Shown: in pieces, positions 45,701-53,903 of the stretch
How the letters are laid out: each line of letters opens with the position of its first letter
Numbering within the stretch: position 1 is the first letter of the stretch
Origin: Paenibacillus pinisoli
Lineage (GTDB): Bacteria; Bacillota; Bacilli; Paenibacillales; Paenibacillaceae
Assembly: GCF_003605435.1 (NCBI RefSeq)
Contig: NZ_QXQB01000004.1
Coordinates: 496,001 to 560,000, forward strand
Length of the DNA stretch: 64,000 nt
Direction: 5' to 3'
Notes under the pieces: model-generated
Database searches by the model: none
What the model was told of the DNA's origin: nothing
The model's input: the letters and a program-made list of their open reading frames with translations, nothing else
Made by a program: the position numbers and the translations under genes

Positions 45701-46272
45701 AGCTGGAGGAAGTGGTGCACGGCCTCTCCCTGCAAATGCTGACTTATCTGGACGTCTTGATTACGCATGCAGAAGGCTGGCTGGGACAGCCCGCCTCTCC
45801 TGCGGGCGTGCTGTACTTCCATGTGCACAATCCAATGCTCGCGATGTCTAATAGCGTGTCGGCCGAGGAGGTGCCAGGCAAGCTGCTCAAGCGCTTCAAA
45901 ACAAAAGGGCTATTGACGGACGATGCCGAAGTGGCCCGGCTGATGGACGGGGAGCTGGATACCGGTTATTCGGATTTGCTTCCGGTCGCGCTCAAGCGGG
46001 ACGGCAGCTTTTATACCAGTTCTTCTGTGGTATCGAACGACCAATGGACGACGCTTAGAAGGTCTGTGCGCGGCATGATCAGCCGTATCGGCGGCACGAT
46101 TATGGAAGGTGACGTCTCGATTGAGCCGTACCGGCTGGGAGCGAAGTCGCCATGCCAATTCTGCGATTACAAGGCCGTCTGCCAGTTCGACCCGCTATTC
46201 CAAGGCAATGATTATAAAAAGCTGACGAAATCGTCCAAGGAGGATGCTTGGCGTCAGCTGGAAGGAGTGTAA
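42775..46272 (+). CDS. addB: AddB, helicase-nuclease subunit
   Basis: An 1165-residue subunit of the AddAB complex, which resects double-strand breaks and responds to Chi-like sites. It starts MPLRLIIGRAGTGKTTYC with an intact Walker A, though AddB acts mainly in Chi recognition. The C-terminal nuclease has GRIDRVDA and LRVLDYKSS. Four cysteines that bind an iron-sulfur cluster are visible in SCPFQHFAIHG and CQFCDYKAVCQF. The length is typical. It is directly upstream of addA, whose ATG is four bases after its stop. Confidence 0.96.
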   Translation: MPLRLIIGRAGTGKTTYCQDEIREQLRREPDGPPLVMLVPEQATFQSEYTLLRSGELRGSLRAQALSFRRLAFRVMQETGGTALVPIGDTGKSMLLYKIVHRLAGKLQLFQNGAEQAGFIARLSELLTEWKRYGVDAEGLHAVLGGAERQEGLLDRKLHDLSLIYEEMEASLVGRYVDAEDYLAYLSRGFADAPSMKDACFWVDGFHGFTPTEFEALGTLMKHGQQVNVALTLDRHYRAGEKPHELDLFHPAAVTCIRLMELAEALGVEVLPVLDLNAESGMPPRFSSSPMLAHLEKHYDKRVPLLGKGERGQSAGIKLLSASGRRAEVEAVARDIRSRARTEGLRWREIAILTRNSGDYADYLSLILDDYGIPHFVDQKEQAHHHPLVEFIRSALETVLSGWHYDAVFRCVKTEMLFPMDGSLPRDWFDRLENYVLAAGIDGWKWLDRRSWRPIASVSLEEEDEMETKVSAKAQQEIDIALAAREAIVPLLKRFEDSLRKASSIKEMCESLYKLLDHCDAADRLERWSRDDMDRGNAQRGRAHRQLWDSVMSLLDQLVELAGEEAVSPELFAGMVEAGLDSLKLAAVPPALDQVLVGSMERTRSGRIRACYVLGANDGIMPMRVNEDGILTEAERDTLVAEGMEMAPSVRRKLLDERFMIYNALTTPSELLWISWAEADEEGKGLLPSEIIRNIRGLFPGLPTLGIGTEPAESMAEEEQKEYIQHPGRTLTHLIAALRSWQQGGRIAPFWWDMYNWYVVRPEWQPKLQLLSGSLAYHNRENSLPVTLARELYGERMTVSVSRMERFVSCPFQHFAIHGLKLRERKLYRLEAPDVGQLFHAALSKLAGSLGGSWGKLTREEVKSAAAKTVDEIAPKLQSQILLSSGRFQFIARKLKEIVAQAAVILGEHAKRARFQPVATELDFGPGGTLPSLVLPLPDGSEMEVVGRIDRVDAAETEEGLLLRVLDYKSSATSLKLEEVVHGLSLQMLTYLDVLITHAEGWLGQPASPAGVLYFHVHNPMLAMSNSVSAEEVPGKLLKRFKTKGLLTDDAEVARLMDGELDTGYSDLLPVALKRDGSFYTSSSVVSNDQWTTLRRSVRGMISRIGGTIMEGDVSIEPYRLGAKSPCQFCDYKAVCQFDPLFQGNDYKKLTKSSKEDAWRQLEGV

Positions 46273-46276
46273 GACG

Positions 46277-49200
46277 ATGACTACGCAGCGTGCGCCGAAG
46301 CCGGCGGACAGCACTTGGACGGATGACCAGTGGGAAGCGATTGTGACAGGCGGCAGGAATGTGCTTGTCGCAGCAGCAGCTGGCTCCGGCAAAACAGCGG
46401 TGCTCGTGGAGCGCATCATTCGCAAAATATCGCTTAGCACAGATGTTGACCGTCTGCTGGTCGCAACCTTTACGAAAGCGGCTGCCGCAGAGATGAAGGA
46501 CCGCATACGCCTGGCGCTGGAGAAGCGGCTGGCAGCGGACCCGGGCAACGAGCATCTGCGCCGGCAGCTTGCGCTAATGGGCCGCGCTTCCATCACGACG
46601 CTTCACTCCTTCTGTCTCGATGTAATCCGCCGGTACTACCCGCTGATCGGACTTGATCCCGGATTTCGGATTGCCAACGAAACCGAAAGCGAGCTGATGC
46701 GCCTCGATGTGCTGGATGAGCTGTTCGAGCACCGGTACAGCGGAGAAGCGGAGGGCAGCGGCGACTTTCTGACACTGGCCGACCGTTATGGCGGGGAGCG
46801 CGGAGACGAACCCCTGTACCAGCTTGTGCAGGGGCTGTACGATTTCGCGCAAAGCCATCCGTGGCCCGAGCTGTGGCTGACCGAGACCGCAGGCGCCTTT
46901 GAGATTGCTTCCATGGATGAACTGGAGGCAAGCGACTGGATTGCCAGCTTGAAGGAGGACGCCCTGCTAAGTCTGGACGGCGCGATTGCCCAGCTGCGGC
47001 AAGCGCTGGAGCTGGCGCACCGGCCCGCAGGACCCGCACCGTACGCCAGTACGCTGGAGGAAGATTTGCACATGGTCCGGGAGCTTCGGGACATGGTGCA
47101 ATCGACGGCCTGGCGCCACTGGGCATCACCGTTCCGGGCGGCTGAGTTCGGGCGGCTGAAGGCGATGCGGGGCGACGATTATGACAAGTCGCTCCAAGAG
47201 GGGACGAAGGAGCTGCGGGAGAGCGCGAAGAAGCTGGTGGGCGGCCTGGCGAATGAGCTGTTCGGACGGGATGCCGAGCAATTCCTGGAAGAGCTCGCTT
47301 CGCTTGCGCCGCTCATGCGCACATTGTCGGAGCTGGTCATTGACTTCGGCAGAAGGTATGAAGCTGCCAAACGCGCCAAGGGCCTGCTTGACTTTGGAGA
47401 TCTGGAGCATTATTGCCTGCGCATTCTGCGCGACGCGTCCTCCACGCCGGACCGAATCGTACCCTCTGTTGCAGCGCTCGACTACCAGGGGATGTTCGAT
47501 GAAATTTTGCTTGATGAATATCAGGACACCAATATGGTGCAGGAGGCGATCGTCTCACTCATTGAGCGTCCCGGCAAAGGGAACCGCTTTATGGTTGGCG
47601 ACGTCAAGCAGAGCATCTACCGCTTCCGTCTGGCAGAGCCGAATTTATTTTTGGCCAAATATAAAGCCTATCAAGCCCAATCCGGTCTGCTGGACTCTAG
47701 CCCAACGGGACAGCGGATAGATCTCGCCCGGAATTTCCGCAGCCGGCGCGAGGTGGTCGACGGTGTGAATGGAGTATTCCGCAGCATCATGAGAGAGAGC
47801 GTCGCCGAGATGGACTATGACGACAGGGCGGAGCTAGTCGCTGGAGCATCCTATCCCGCGCCGCTGCAGCCCGGGAGCTGCAATATCCGGTTCGCCGTGC
47901 TGGACCGCGGGACTGGCTCGGCTGAGGACGGAGATGCCGGGGATGACGATTCCTACGGCGATGAGCAGGAGGATGCGCTTCAGCGTGCGGAGGAATTGGC
48001 GGAGCTGAATGTCGCCCAGCTCGAAGCCAGATGGATTGCAAGGCAGCTTAGCGAGCTTGTAGAGAGCGGCTATCAAGTCTACGACGGCAAGAGAGGCGGT
48101 TATCGCCCGATGGAGTGGCGGGATGTCGTCATCCTGCTGCGGGCTACGAAGCAGTGGTCCCCGATCCTGATCGAGGAGCTGCAGGCCAAAGGCATTCCGG
48201 CATACGCTGAGCTGAGCAGCGGATATTTCGAAGCGACGGAAGTGGAGACGATGCTGTCGATCCTGCGCGTCATCGATAATCCGCATCAGGACATCCCGCT
48301 TGCAGCCACGCTTCGTTCCCCTGTATTCGCGATGACGGCCGAGGAACTGGCACGCATCCGCATTCATGCGGCGAGCGCAAGCTATTACGATGCGCTGCTG
48401 CAGGCGGCAGGAAGCGAGGCGATGCCGGAGAGCTCCAGATTGAAGCTTGCAAGATTCCTGGAGCAGTTGGAGGGATGGCGATCGGAGGCAAGGCAGGGAT
48501 CGCTTGCGGACTTGCTATGGCGCATTTACCGGGATACCGGGTATTACGACTTTGTTGGAGGGCTGCCCGGCGGCACGCAAAGACAGGCGAATCTCAGGGC
48601 GCTGCACGATCGCGCCAGACAATATGAAGCGACGTCCTTCCGCGGCTTGTTCCGCTTCCTGCGGTTCATCGAGCGGATGAGGGAGAGCGGTGGCGATCTG
48701 GGAACGGCGCGCGCGGCCGGCGAAGGCGAGGACGTCGTCCGGATTATGTCCATACACAAGAGTAAAGGGTTGGAATTCCCCGTTGTGTTCGTGGCAGGCA
48801 TGGGCAAGCTCTTCAACCAGCAGGACACGCGGACGTCTTTCCTGAAGCATAAGGAGCTTGGCATCGGTCCCCGCTTTGTCGATCCGGAGCTTCGGATCAG
48901 CTACCCTACGCTGCCGTTTCTGGCTATCCGCAAGAAGCTGAAGATGGAGCTGCTGGCAGAGGAGATGCGCATCCTGTATGTGGCGCTGACCAGACCGAAG
49001 GAGAAGATGTTTCTCGTCGGCACCGTTGCGGATTCCGTCAAAGCAATGAACCGATGGCTCGCCGCCTTGGATGAATCGGGAGGCGTGACGGATTACCATG
49101 TTGCCTCTGCCAGGACGTATCTGGACTGGGTAGGCCCGCTTGTCGCGAATAAGCTTGCGGCCCAGTCCGAAGAGCAATCCGCAGAGGGGACAGCCGAGCC

Positions 49201-50137
49201 GGCTTCAATCGGCATCCATGACTGGGAAAGCGGGATTGTGCCGTCATTGCTTCTTGGCGGCGAAGCTGCGGCTGCGCTGGAGACGGACTATGCAGAAGAC
49301 GGGGTCAGACAGCTTCGTATGGAGGCCATCCAGTCCTTGGCGCTAATTGAGGACGTGCCTGCCGAAGACGAGCTGCGTACCCGCATGGAATGGTCTTATC
49401 CGCATCAGTCCGCGCAGGGCATTGCGGCGAAGACATCCGTGACGGAGATGAAGAGGCTGCACGCTGAGCCGCTAGAGGACGCCGAGCTGCTTCAAGCCGT
49501 ACAGGAGGCCTCGATTATGCAAGAGGCGGAGCAAGCGGCTGCAGCCGCCCAGAGCGGCGGTTCCGGCAGCTATACGCTGCGGCTGCGCAGACCTGCCTTT
49601 ATGGAGGAGAAGTCGCTGACTGCCGCCGAGAAAGGCTCCGTTCACCATCTGCTGATGCAGCATTTGCCGCTGTCGGGCGCAGTGGACAAGGGAGCGATCG
49701 AGGCTGCACTGGATTCAATGGTTGCAAAGCGGCTGCTTACGGCGAAGCAAGCGGAGGTTATTGATCCGGCTGCCATACTGGCTTTCTATGAAAGCGAGCT
49801 TGGCCGGCGTCTTGTAAAGGCTGATTGGGTGAGGCGGGAAGTGCCGTTCAGCTGCATGTTCCCCGCCAGCCGGGTGTACGGCCAGCGGGACAGCGGTCTC
49901 GATGACGAGCCGATCCTCATTCAAGGCGTCATTGACTGCCTGTTCGAGGACAGCAGCGGCATTACGCTGCTCGATTACAAGACGGATCGCATCTATATGA
50001 AGGATTGGGAGCGTGCGGCGGAGCGCCACCGGTTCCAATTGGAGCTGTACGGAGAGGCGATCGAGGCTGTGCTGAACCGGAAAGTGGACGAAAAGTATGT
50101 ATATTTCTTTGACGGCTCGGCAGTGGTCAAGCTTTAG
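46277..50137 (+). CDS. addA: AddA, ATP-dependent helicase/nuclease subunit
   Basis: A 1286-residue UvrD-like superfamily I helicase with a C-terminal RecB-type nuclease. Walker A is VAAAAGSGKTAVLVERI (near residue 35), Walker B is LLDEYQDTN (near 413), with later helicase motifs SIHKSKGLEFPVVF and LYVALTRPKEKMFLVG. The nuclease motifs are GVIDCLFED and LLDYKTDRI near the C-terminus. GGAAGGAG before the ATG at 46277 lies inside the end of addB; the frame is open from 46244. Together with AddB it forms the Gram-positive RecBCD equivalent. Confidence 0.97.
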   Translation: MTTQRAPKPADSTWTDDQWEAIVTGGRNVLVAAAAGSGKTAVLVERIIRKISLSTDVDRLLVATFTKAAAAEMKDRIRLALEKRLAADPGNEHLRRQLALMGRASITTLHSFCLDVIRRYYPLIGLDPGFRIANETESELMRLDVLDELFEHRYSGEAEGSGDFLTLADRYGGERGDEPLYQLVQGLYDFAQSHPWPELWLTETAGAFEIASMDELEASDWIASLKEDALLSLDGAIAQLRQALELAHRPAGPAPYASTLEEDLHMVRELRDMVQSTAWRHWASPFRAAEFGRLKAMRGDDYDKSLQEGTKELRESAKKLVGGLANELFGRDAEQFLEELASLAPLMRTLSELVIDFGRRYEAAKRAKGLLDFGDLEHYCLRILRDASSTPDRIVPSVAALDYQGMFDEILLDEYQDTNMVQEAIVSLIERPGKGNRFMVGDVKQSIYRFRLAEPNLFLAKYKAYQAQSGLLDSSPTGQRIDLARNFRSRREVVDGVNGVFRSIMRESVAEMDYDDRAELVAGASYPAPLQPGSCNIRFAVLDRGTGSAEDGDAGDDDSYGDEQEDALQRAEELAELNVAQLEARWIARQLSELVESGYQVYDGKRGGYRPMEWRDVVILLRATKQWSPILIEELQAKGIPAYAELSSGYFEATEVETMLSILRVIDNPHQDIPLAATLRSPVFAMTAEELARIRIHAASASYYDALLQAAGSEAMPESSRLKLARFLEQLEGWRSEARQGSLADLLWRIYRDTGYYDFVGGLPGGTQRQANLRALHDRARQYEATSFRGLFRFLRFIERMRESGGDLGTARAAGEGEDVVRIMSIHKSKGLEFPVVFVAGMGKLFNQQDTRTSFLKHKELGIGPRFVDPELRISYPTLPFLAIRKKLKMELLAEEMRILYVALTRPKEKMFLVGTVADSVKAMNRWLAALDESGGVTDYHVASARTYLDWVGPLVANKLAAQSEEQSAEGTAEPASIGIHDWESGIVPSLLLGGEAAAALETDYAEDGVRQLRMEAIQSLALIEDVPAEDELRTRMEWSYPHQSAQGIAAKTSVTEMKRLHAEPLEDAELLQAVQEASIMQEAEQAAAAAQSGGSGSYTLRLRRPAFMEEKSLTAAEKGSVHHLLMQHLPLSGAVDKGAIEAALDSMVAKRLLTAKQAEVIDPAAILAFYESELGRRLVKADWVRREVPFSCMFPASRVYGQRDSGLDDEPILIQGVIDCLFEDSSGITLLDYKTDRIYMKDWERAAERHRFQLELYGEAIEAVLNRKVDEKYVYFFDGSAVVKL

Positions 50138-50175
50138 AGGACCGTGCTGTCAATGAGAATTCGGGAGGGAGAAGC

Positions 50176-50790
50176 TTGGAACAGCAACAGAACGGCAAGC
50201 GCAGCTGGGCGCTGCCTATCACGCTTGTTTTGCTCGTTTTTAGCCTGATGGGCAACATCTTGCTTTATACGAAACATATCGAGCACACGAGAAGCAATAC
50301 CGAGCTTACCGGAGAGACGATCTTCCAAGGGTTTAAGGACGGGCAGGAGCAGGTTGCCCGCTGGAGCGCAAGCATGGGGGAAATCGGGCAGTATGCGAGC
50401 AGCGAGCCTGCTCTCGCGCGTCTGACGGCTGCGCATTTGGCTGACAGCATACAAGGGGATAGGGACGGCCTCACCGTGCTGATGGAGCAAGCGGCGGCCA
50501 TTGACGCTTCCGTATACGGCGAAGCTTCCGAGGCGTACCGTGCTTATGAAGAGAAGCTTACGGGGGAACTGCGGGTCATCGGAGCGGGAAGCGGCCCCAT
50601 AACAGAAGCGGAGCAGGGAGCGATCGTCGAAGTGCAGTCTTCCTTTGTGAACCTTGCAGAGATTCTGTCGGCATTCCATTATGCGATGGAGGGCGACCGC
50701 AATTCGATGTTCCGATTGTCGGGCGGACACGACTGGATCGAGATTGCCGCCGAGCTTCAGAAGGCAATCAAGAGTTATACGGGAGCTTAA
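50176..50790 (+). CDS. Membrane-anchored protein of unknown function
   Basis: A 204-residue protein with one N-terminal membrane helix (about residues 10-28) and a mostly helical extracytoplasmic part. I recognise no catalytic motif. TTG at 50176 follows GGGAGGGAGAAG, a strong site at correct spacing. It is 38 bases after addA, so co-transcription is likely. The helical region has acidic patches and no cysteines. An unusual start codon with a strong site suggests moderate expression. It could be a lineage-specific envelope protein; no function is proposed. Confidence 0.65.
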   Translation: MEQQQNGKRSWALPITLVLLVFSLMGNILLYTKHIEHTRSNTELTGETIFQGFKDGQEQVARWSASMGEIGQYASSEPALARLTAAHLADSIQGDRDGLTVLMEQAAAIDASVYGEASEAYRAYEEKLTGELRVIGAGSGPITEAEQGAIVEVQSSFVNLAEILSAFHYAMEGDRNSMFRLSGGHDWIEIAAELQKAIKSYTGA

Positions 50791-50864
50791 AGAAAAAAGC
50801 ACTCGGCCTTTAGTAGCCATTCGCCTATCTCTGCATAGGATGTGGAAACAGGAGGCTGATGACT

Positions 50865-51149
50865 ATGAACAATGTCAATCAACATTTGGCACATAATAAA
50901 AGCGTGTGTGAAAAGCATCTGAATCGTTATGTTGTCATTCAAACCAGCGACGGACAGTACCATGACGGAATTGTGGAAAGCGTAGATGGCGAAAACGTAT
51001 ATCTGGCAATTCCATACTGCCCGGGGGACGAAAGAGCATTTTTCCCGTTTGGCGGCTTCGGCGGGTTCTTCCCGCGCAGGCGTTTTTTCCGCAGAGGATT
51101 CCCGCTTGGAGGCTTGGTTGCCCTTTCTTTATTGCCGTTTTTTATATAA
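50865..51149 (+). CDS. Small Sm-like/Phe-Arg-rich protein, function unknown
   Basis: A 94-residue protein. The first 55 residues contain HLNRYVVIQTSDGQYHDGIVESVDGENVYLAIP, a short beta-barrel pattern reminiscent of Sm-like or SH3-like folds. The rest is GGFGGFFPRRRFFRRGFPLGG, a Gly/Phe/Arg-rich segment, ending in a hydrophobic LVALSLLPFFI. GGAGG at 50851-50855 fits the ATG at 50865 better than the ATG at 50859. It has one long flanking terminator. The RNA-binding suggestion is only by resemblance. Confidence 0.65.
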   Translation: MNNVNQHLAHNKSVCEKHLNRYVVIQTSDGQYHDGIVESVDGENVYLAIPYCPGDERAFFPFGGFGGFFPRRRFFRRGFPLGGLVALSLLPFFI

Positions 51150-51169
51150 GGAATATCCGTGCGGCAAGC

Positions 51170-51202
51170 GCCGGACATGGGGCGCCCCGTGTCCGGCTTT
51201 TG
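51170..51202 (+). terminator. Rho-independent terminator
   Basis: GCCGGACATGGGGC (51170-51183) and GCCCCGTGTCCGGC (51184-51197) are adjacent arms with one wobble; folding leaves a small loop at the centre. CTTTTG follows. It closes the addBA-linked unit. Confidence 0.75.
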
Positions 51203-51270
51203 CGCATTGGACTAGCGCCGGTTTTTTTTGTATGATAGTAGGTAGGAAATGGTGAGGAGGTAGAGGAAAT

Positions 51271-51615
51271 ATGGACTGCATTTTCTGTAAAATCGTTGAA
51301 GGTTCCATCCCGTCGACAAAAGTGTTTGAAAACGACCGTGTGCTGGCGTTTCAGGATATTCAGCCGGCGGCTCCCGTACATATATTGATTATCCCGAAAA
51401 AACATATTCCGACCATGAACGATGTTGCTGATGAGGATAATGAATTGATCGGAGAGCTGTTTGCCGTTGCACGGCAAATTGCCAAGGAGCAAGGCATCGC
51501 GGAGGCGGGCTACCGCCTGGTGAACAACGTGAACAGCGATGGCGGGCAAGTCGTCTACCACCTGCATATCCACTTGCTGGGCGGCAAGAAGCTTGGCGCA
51601 TTACTCGCAACCTAA
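51271..51615 (+). CDS. HIT family protein (Hint-like)
   Basis: A 114-residue histidine-triad nucleotide-binding protein. The N-terminal CIFCKIVEG holds a zinc-type Cys pair. PAAPVHILIIPKKHIPT and the triad YHLHIHLLGG (His-x-His-x-His) are at the expected positions. Hint enzymes hydrolyse purine nucleoside phosphoramidates. GAGGAGGTAGAGG precedes the ATG. It is followed by the rpsU promoter and lies in the expected spot just before rpsU in Paenibacillus-type genomes. Confidence 0.93.
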   Translation: MDCIFCKIVEGSIPSTKVFENDRVLAFQDIQPAAPVHILIIPKKHIPTMNDVADEDNELIGELFAVARQIAKEQGIAEAGYRLVNNVNSDGGQVVYHLHIHLLGGKKLGALLAT

Positions 51616-51621
51616 CGGAAG

Positions 51622-51651
51622 TTGACACTGGGTTTTAGTTTACTTTATAAT
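51622..51651 (+). promoter_or_regulatory. Strong sigma-A promoter of rpsU-yqeY
   Basis: TTGACA at 51622-51627, an 18-base spacer, and TATAAT at 51646-51651. Both hexamers are perfect, giving a leader of about 55 bases before rpsU. Confidence 0.9.
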
Positions 51652-51710
51652 GAAGTTTGATAAACCGTGTTATAGCTCTGGACGGTCTGTTTCGGAGGGA
51701 GGGAAAACTG

Positions 51711-51884
51711 GTGTCTGAAACTAAAGTTCGCAAAAACGAAACTATTGATGCTGCGCTTCGCCGCTTTAAACGTTCCATCGCTAAAGACGGTGTGCTCGCT
51801 GAGGTGAAAAAACGCAAGCATTATGAAAAGCCAAGTGTAAAGCGCAAGAAAAAGTCCGAGGCTGCGCGTAAGAGAAAGTTTTAG
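51711..51884 (+). CDS. rpsU: 30S ribosomal protein S21
   Basis: A 57-residue basic ribosomal protein. It starts at GTG 51711 ([22 protein letters not shown]) after GGAGGGAGGG, and ends in the Lys/Arg-rich [18 protein letters not shown]. The frame is open upstream from 51657, but that stretch overlaps the promoter-proximal leader and the site. It is followed 15 bases later by yqeY, the conserved pair in Bacillota. Confidence 0.97.
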   Translation: MSETKVRKNETIDAALRRFKRSIAKDGVLAEVKKRKHYEKPSVKRKKKSEAARKRKF

Positions 51885-51899
51885 GAGGAGCCTTGCATA

Positions 51900-52343
51900 A
51901 TGAACCTGAGCGAACGATTGACCGACGATATGAAGCAAGCCATGAAGAGTCAGGACAAGTTCAAGCTGACCACCATCCGCATGATGCGTGCGGCAGTGAA
52001 AAACTTGGAGATTGATTTAAAGCGACCCCTGGAAGATAATGAAGTGCTTGATATATTGAGTCGTGAAATCAAAATACGTAAAGATTCCCTCCAAGAATTT
52101 AAAAAAGCCGGCCGCGACGATCTGGTAACAGGTCTTGCAGCAGAAATTGAAATTATTAGTCAATACCTTCCCGAGCAGCTGACTGAAGAAGAGATTCAAG
52201 AGATAGTAAGGCAGACCATCCATGAACTCGGTGCTTCTTCCAAAGCCGATATGGGGAAAGTGATGGGCGCCCTTATGCCAAAAACTAAGGGACGCGCAGA
52301 CGGTAAACTAGTAAATCAAGCAGTAATGCAATTTCTGCAATAG
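51900..52343 (+). CDS. yqeY: GatB/YqeY domain protein
   Basis: A 147-residue all-helical protein of the YqeY family, related to the tRNA-binding tail of the amidotransferase GatB. It begins MNLSERLTDDMKQAMKSQDKFKLTTIRMMRAAVKNLEI and ends with ADMGKVMGALMPKTKGRADGKLVNQAVMQFL, both family hallmarks. AGGAGG lies ten bases upstream, directly after rpsU. Its role is not established; tRNA-related work is assumed. A strong terminator follows. Confidence 0.94.
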   Translation: MNLSERLTDDMKQAMKSQDKFKLTTIRMMRAAVKNLEIDLKRPLEDNEVLDILSREIKIRKDSLQEFKKAGRDDLVTGLAAEIEIISQYLPEQLTEEEIQEIVRQTIHELGASSKADMGKVMGALMPKTKGRADGKLVNQAVMQFLQ

Positions 52344-52360
52344 CATACGAAGCGGACACA

Positions 52361-52389
52361 AAACACCCCTTATTCGGGGTGTTTTTTTC
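52361..52389 (+). terminator. Rho-independent terminator after yqeY
   Basis: ACACCCC (52363-52369) pairs with GGGGTGT (52376-52382) around TTATTC, followed by seven or eight Ts. Confidence 0.92.
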
Positions 52390-52459
52390 TGTTTATTGAA
52401 ACAAAACGAACATTGTTACGTATTACTGGGAATACTAGCTTGAAAAAAGGAGGGCGCCC

Positions 52460-53863
52460 ATGGTAAAACATCGACGAATATGGCAGCATACAAAGGCTTT
52501 GCTGCTTCCTTTGATGCTGATAGCTGTGCTGACCATTTCATTAACGTCGGTTATGCTTCCCGCTGCGCTTGCTTCATCCGAAGGAACGGCTGCGCAAGGG
52601 GAAGCCGGAACGGCTGTCGTCGTCGTGCCTGTGAAGCAGACTGTGGAACGAGGGCTTGAGTCGTTCCTCGAGAGAGCGTTCAAGGAGGCGCAGGAAGCGA
52701 AGGCCGAGCATATCGTGCTTGTGGTGAATACGCTTGGCGGACGCGTAGACAGCGCTAGTGAGATCGGGGAGCTGATCCGCACCAGCCCGATTCCGACAAC
52801 TGCATTCGTGGAAGGCAAGGCGGTATCCGCAGGAACTTATATCGCGCTGAATGCTAATCACATCGCCATGCAGCCAGGCAGTACAATCGGCGCTGCAGCC
52901 GTCGTGAACGGAAGCGGTACGCTCATCGAAGATCCGAAGACGATTTCGTTCTGGGTCGGACAAATGACGGAGGCTGCCAAGCTGAACGGAAGGGATCCCA
53001 ATATTGCCGCGGCGATGGTGGACAAGTCTGTGGCCGTGGATATGACGGAGACGATCGGCAGAGAGAAGAAGGCCGGGGACATCTTGTCGCTGTCCGCCTC
53101 AGAAGCTGAGAAGGTCGGCTATTCCGAGCTTACGGCGAATAGCGTTGATGATGTGGTGAAGTGGCTCGGTCTGGACAATCGTACGGTGATTGAGATCAAG
53201 CCTTCGCTTGCGGAGGAAGCAGCCCGTTTCTTAATTAACCCTGTTGTTTCTACGATTCTGCTTATTCTCGGCATAGCGGGCGTTGCGATTGAGCTGTTAG
53301 TTCCAGGCTTCGGGGCTCCAGGAATAATCGGCATACTGTGCTTTGGCCTCTTCTTCTTCGGTTCTTATGTATCGGGACTGGCAGGTATGGAGTCTATGGC
53401 TCTGTTCATTATAGGCATCATCCTGATGATTATCGAGGTGTTTGTGCCAAGCTTTGGTATACTAGGTCTGTTAGGCAGCGCGTCGCTGATTGCCGCGGTA
53501 GTCATGTCCGCGCCTGATCCGAAGACCGGATTTATTTCCCTTGGCGTTGCGGTTGCAGCAGCTGCCGTCATTATCGCATTGTTCGCGAGAACGAATAAAG
53601 GACGGGGCATCTGGAACAAATTTATTCTCCGCGACAAATTGGGAACGGAAGAAGGCTTCTTGTCGGCAGACGTTCAGAACTCGCTGGTCGGGGAACATGG
53701 CATCGCGCTGACAACGCTGCGTCCTTCAGGTACTGCGCAAATCGGGGATAAACGGGTCGACGTCGTGACGACAGGCGAATTTATCGATTCCGGCAAGCCG
53801 GTTGTGGTCACGAAGGCGGAAGGAACATGGGTTGTTGTAAAAGAAGTCAAGCATGAAAATTAA
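52460..53863 (+). CDS. yqeZ: NfeD-family membrane serine protease (YqeZ-like)
   Basis: A 467-residue protein. A signal peptide (to about residue 38, ending LPAALAS) leads to a ClpP/SppA-like serine protease domain with NTLGGRVDSASEIGELI and the serine region KAVSAGTYIALNANHIAM. Then come four hydrophobic helices (about 255-375) and a C-terminal OB-fold NfeD domain (GEHGIALTTLRPSGTAQIGDKRVDVVTTGEFI). In B. subtilis YqeZ is encoded with flotillin FloA, and the pair organises membrane microdomains. The same order is seen here. AAAAGGAGGGCG precedes the ATG. Confidence 0.93.
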   Translation: MVKHRRIWQHTKALLLPLMLIAVLTISLTSVMLPAALASSEGTAAQGEAGTAVVVVPVKQTVERGLESFLERAFKEAQEAKAEHIVLVVNTLGGRVDSASEIGELIRTSPIPTTAFVEGKAVSAGTYIALNANHIAMQPGSTIGAAAVVNGSGTLIEDPKTISFWVGQMTEAAKLNGRDPNIAAAMVDKSVAVDMTETIGREKKAGDILSLSASEAEKVGYSELTANSVDDVVKWLGLDNRTVIEIKPSLAEEAARFLINPVVSTILLILGIAGVAIELLVPGFGAPGIIGILCFGLFFFGSYVSGLAGMESMALFIIGIILMIIEVFVPSFGILGLLGSASLIAAVVMSAPDPKTGFISLGVAVAAAAVIIALFARTNKGRGIWNKFILRDKLGTEEGFLSADVQNSLVGEHGIALTTLRPSGTAQIGDKRVDVVTTGEFIDSGKPVVVTKAEGTWVVVKEVKHEN

Positions 53864-53903
53864 ACAATCCCTGCTGTTATAAGGGGAGATGGAGGTAATC
53901 GGT

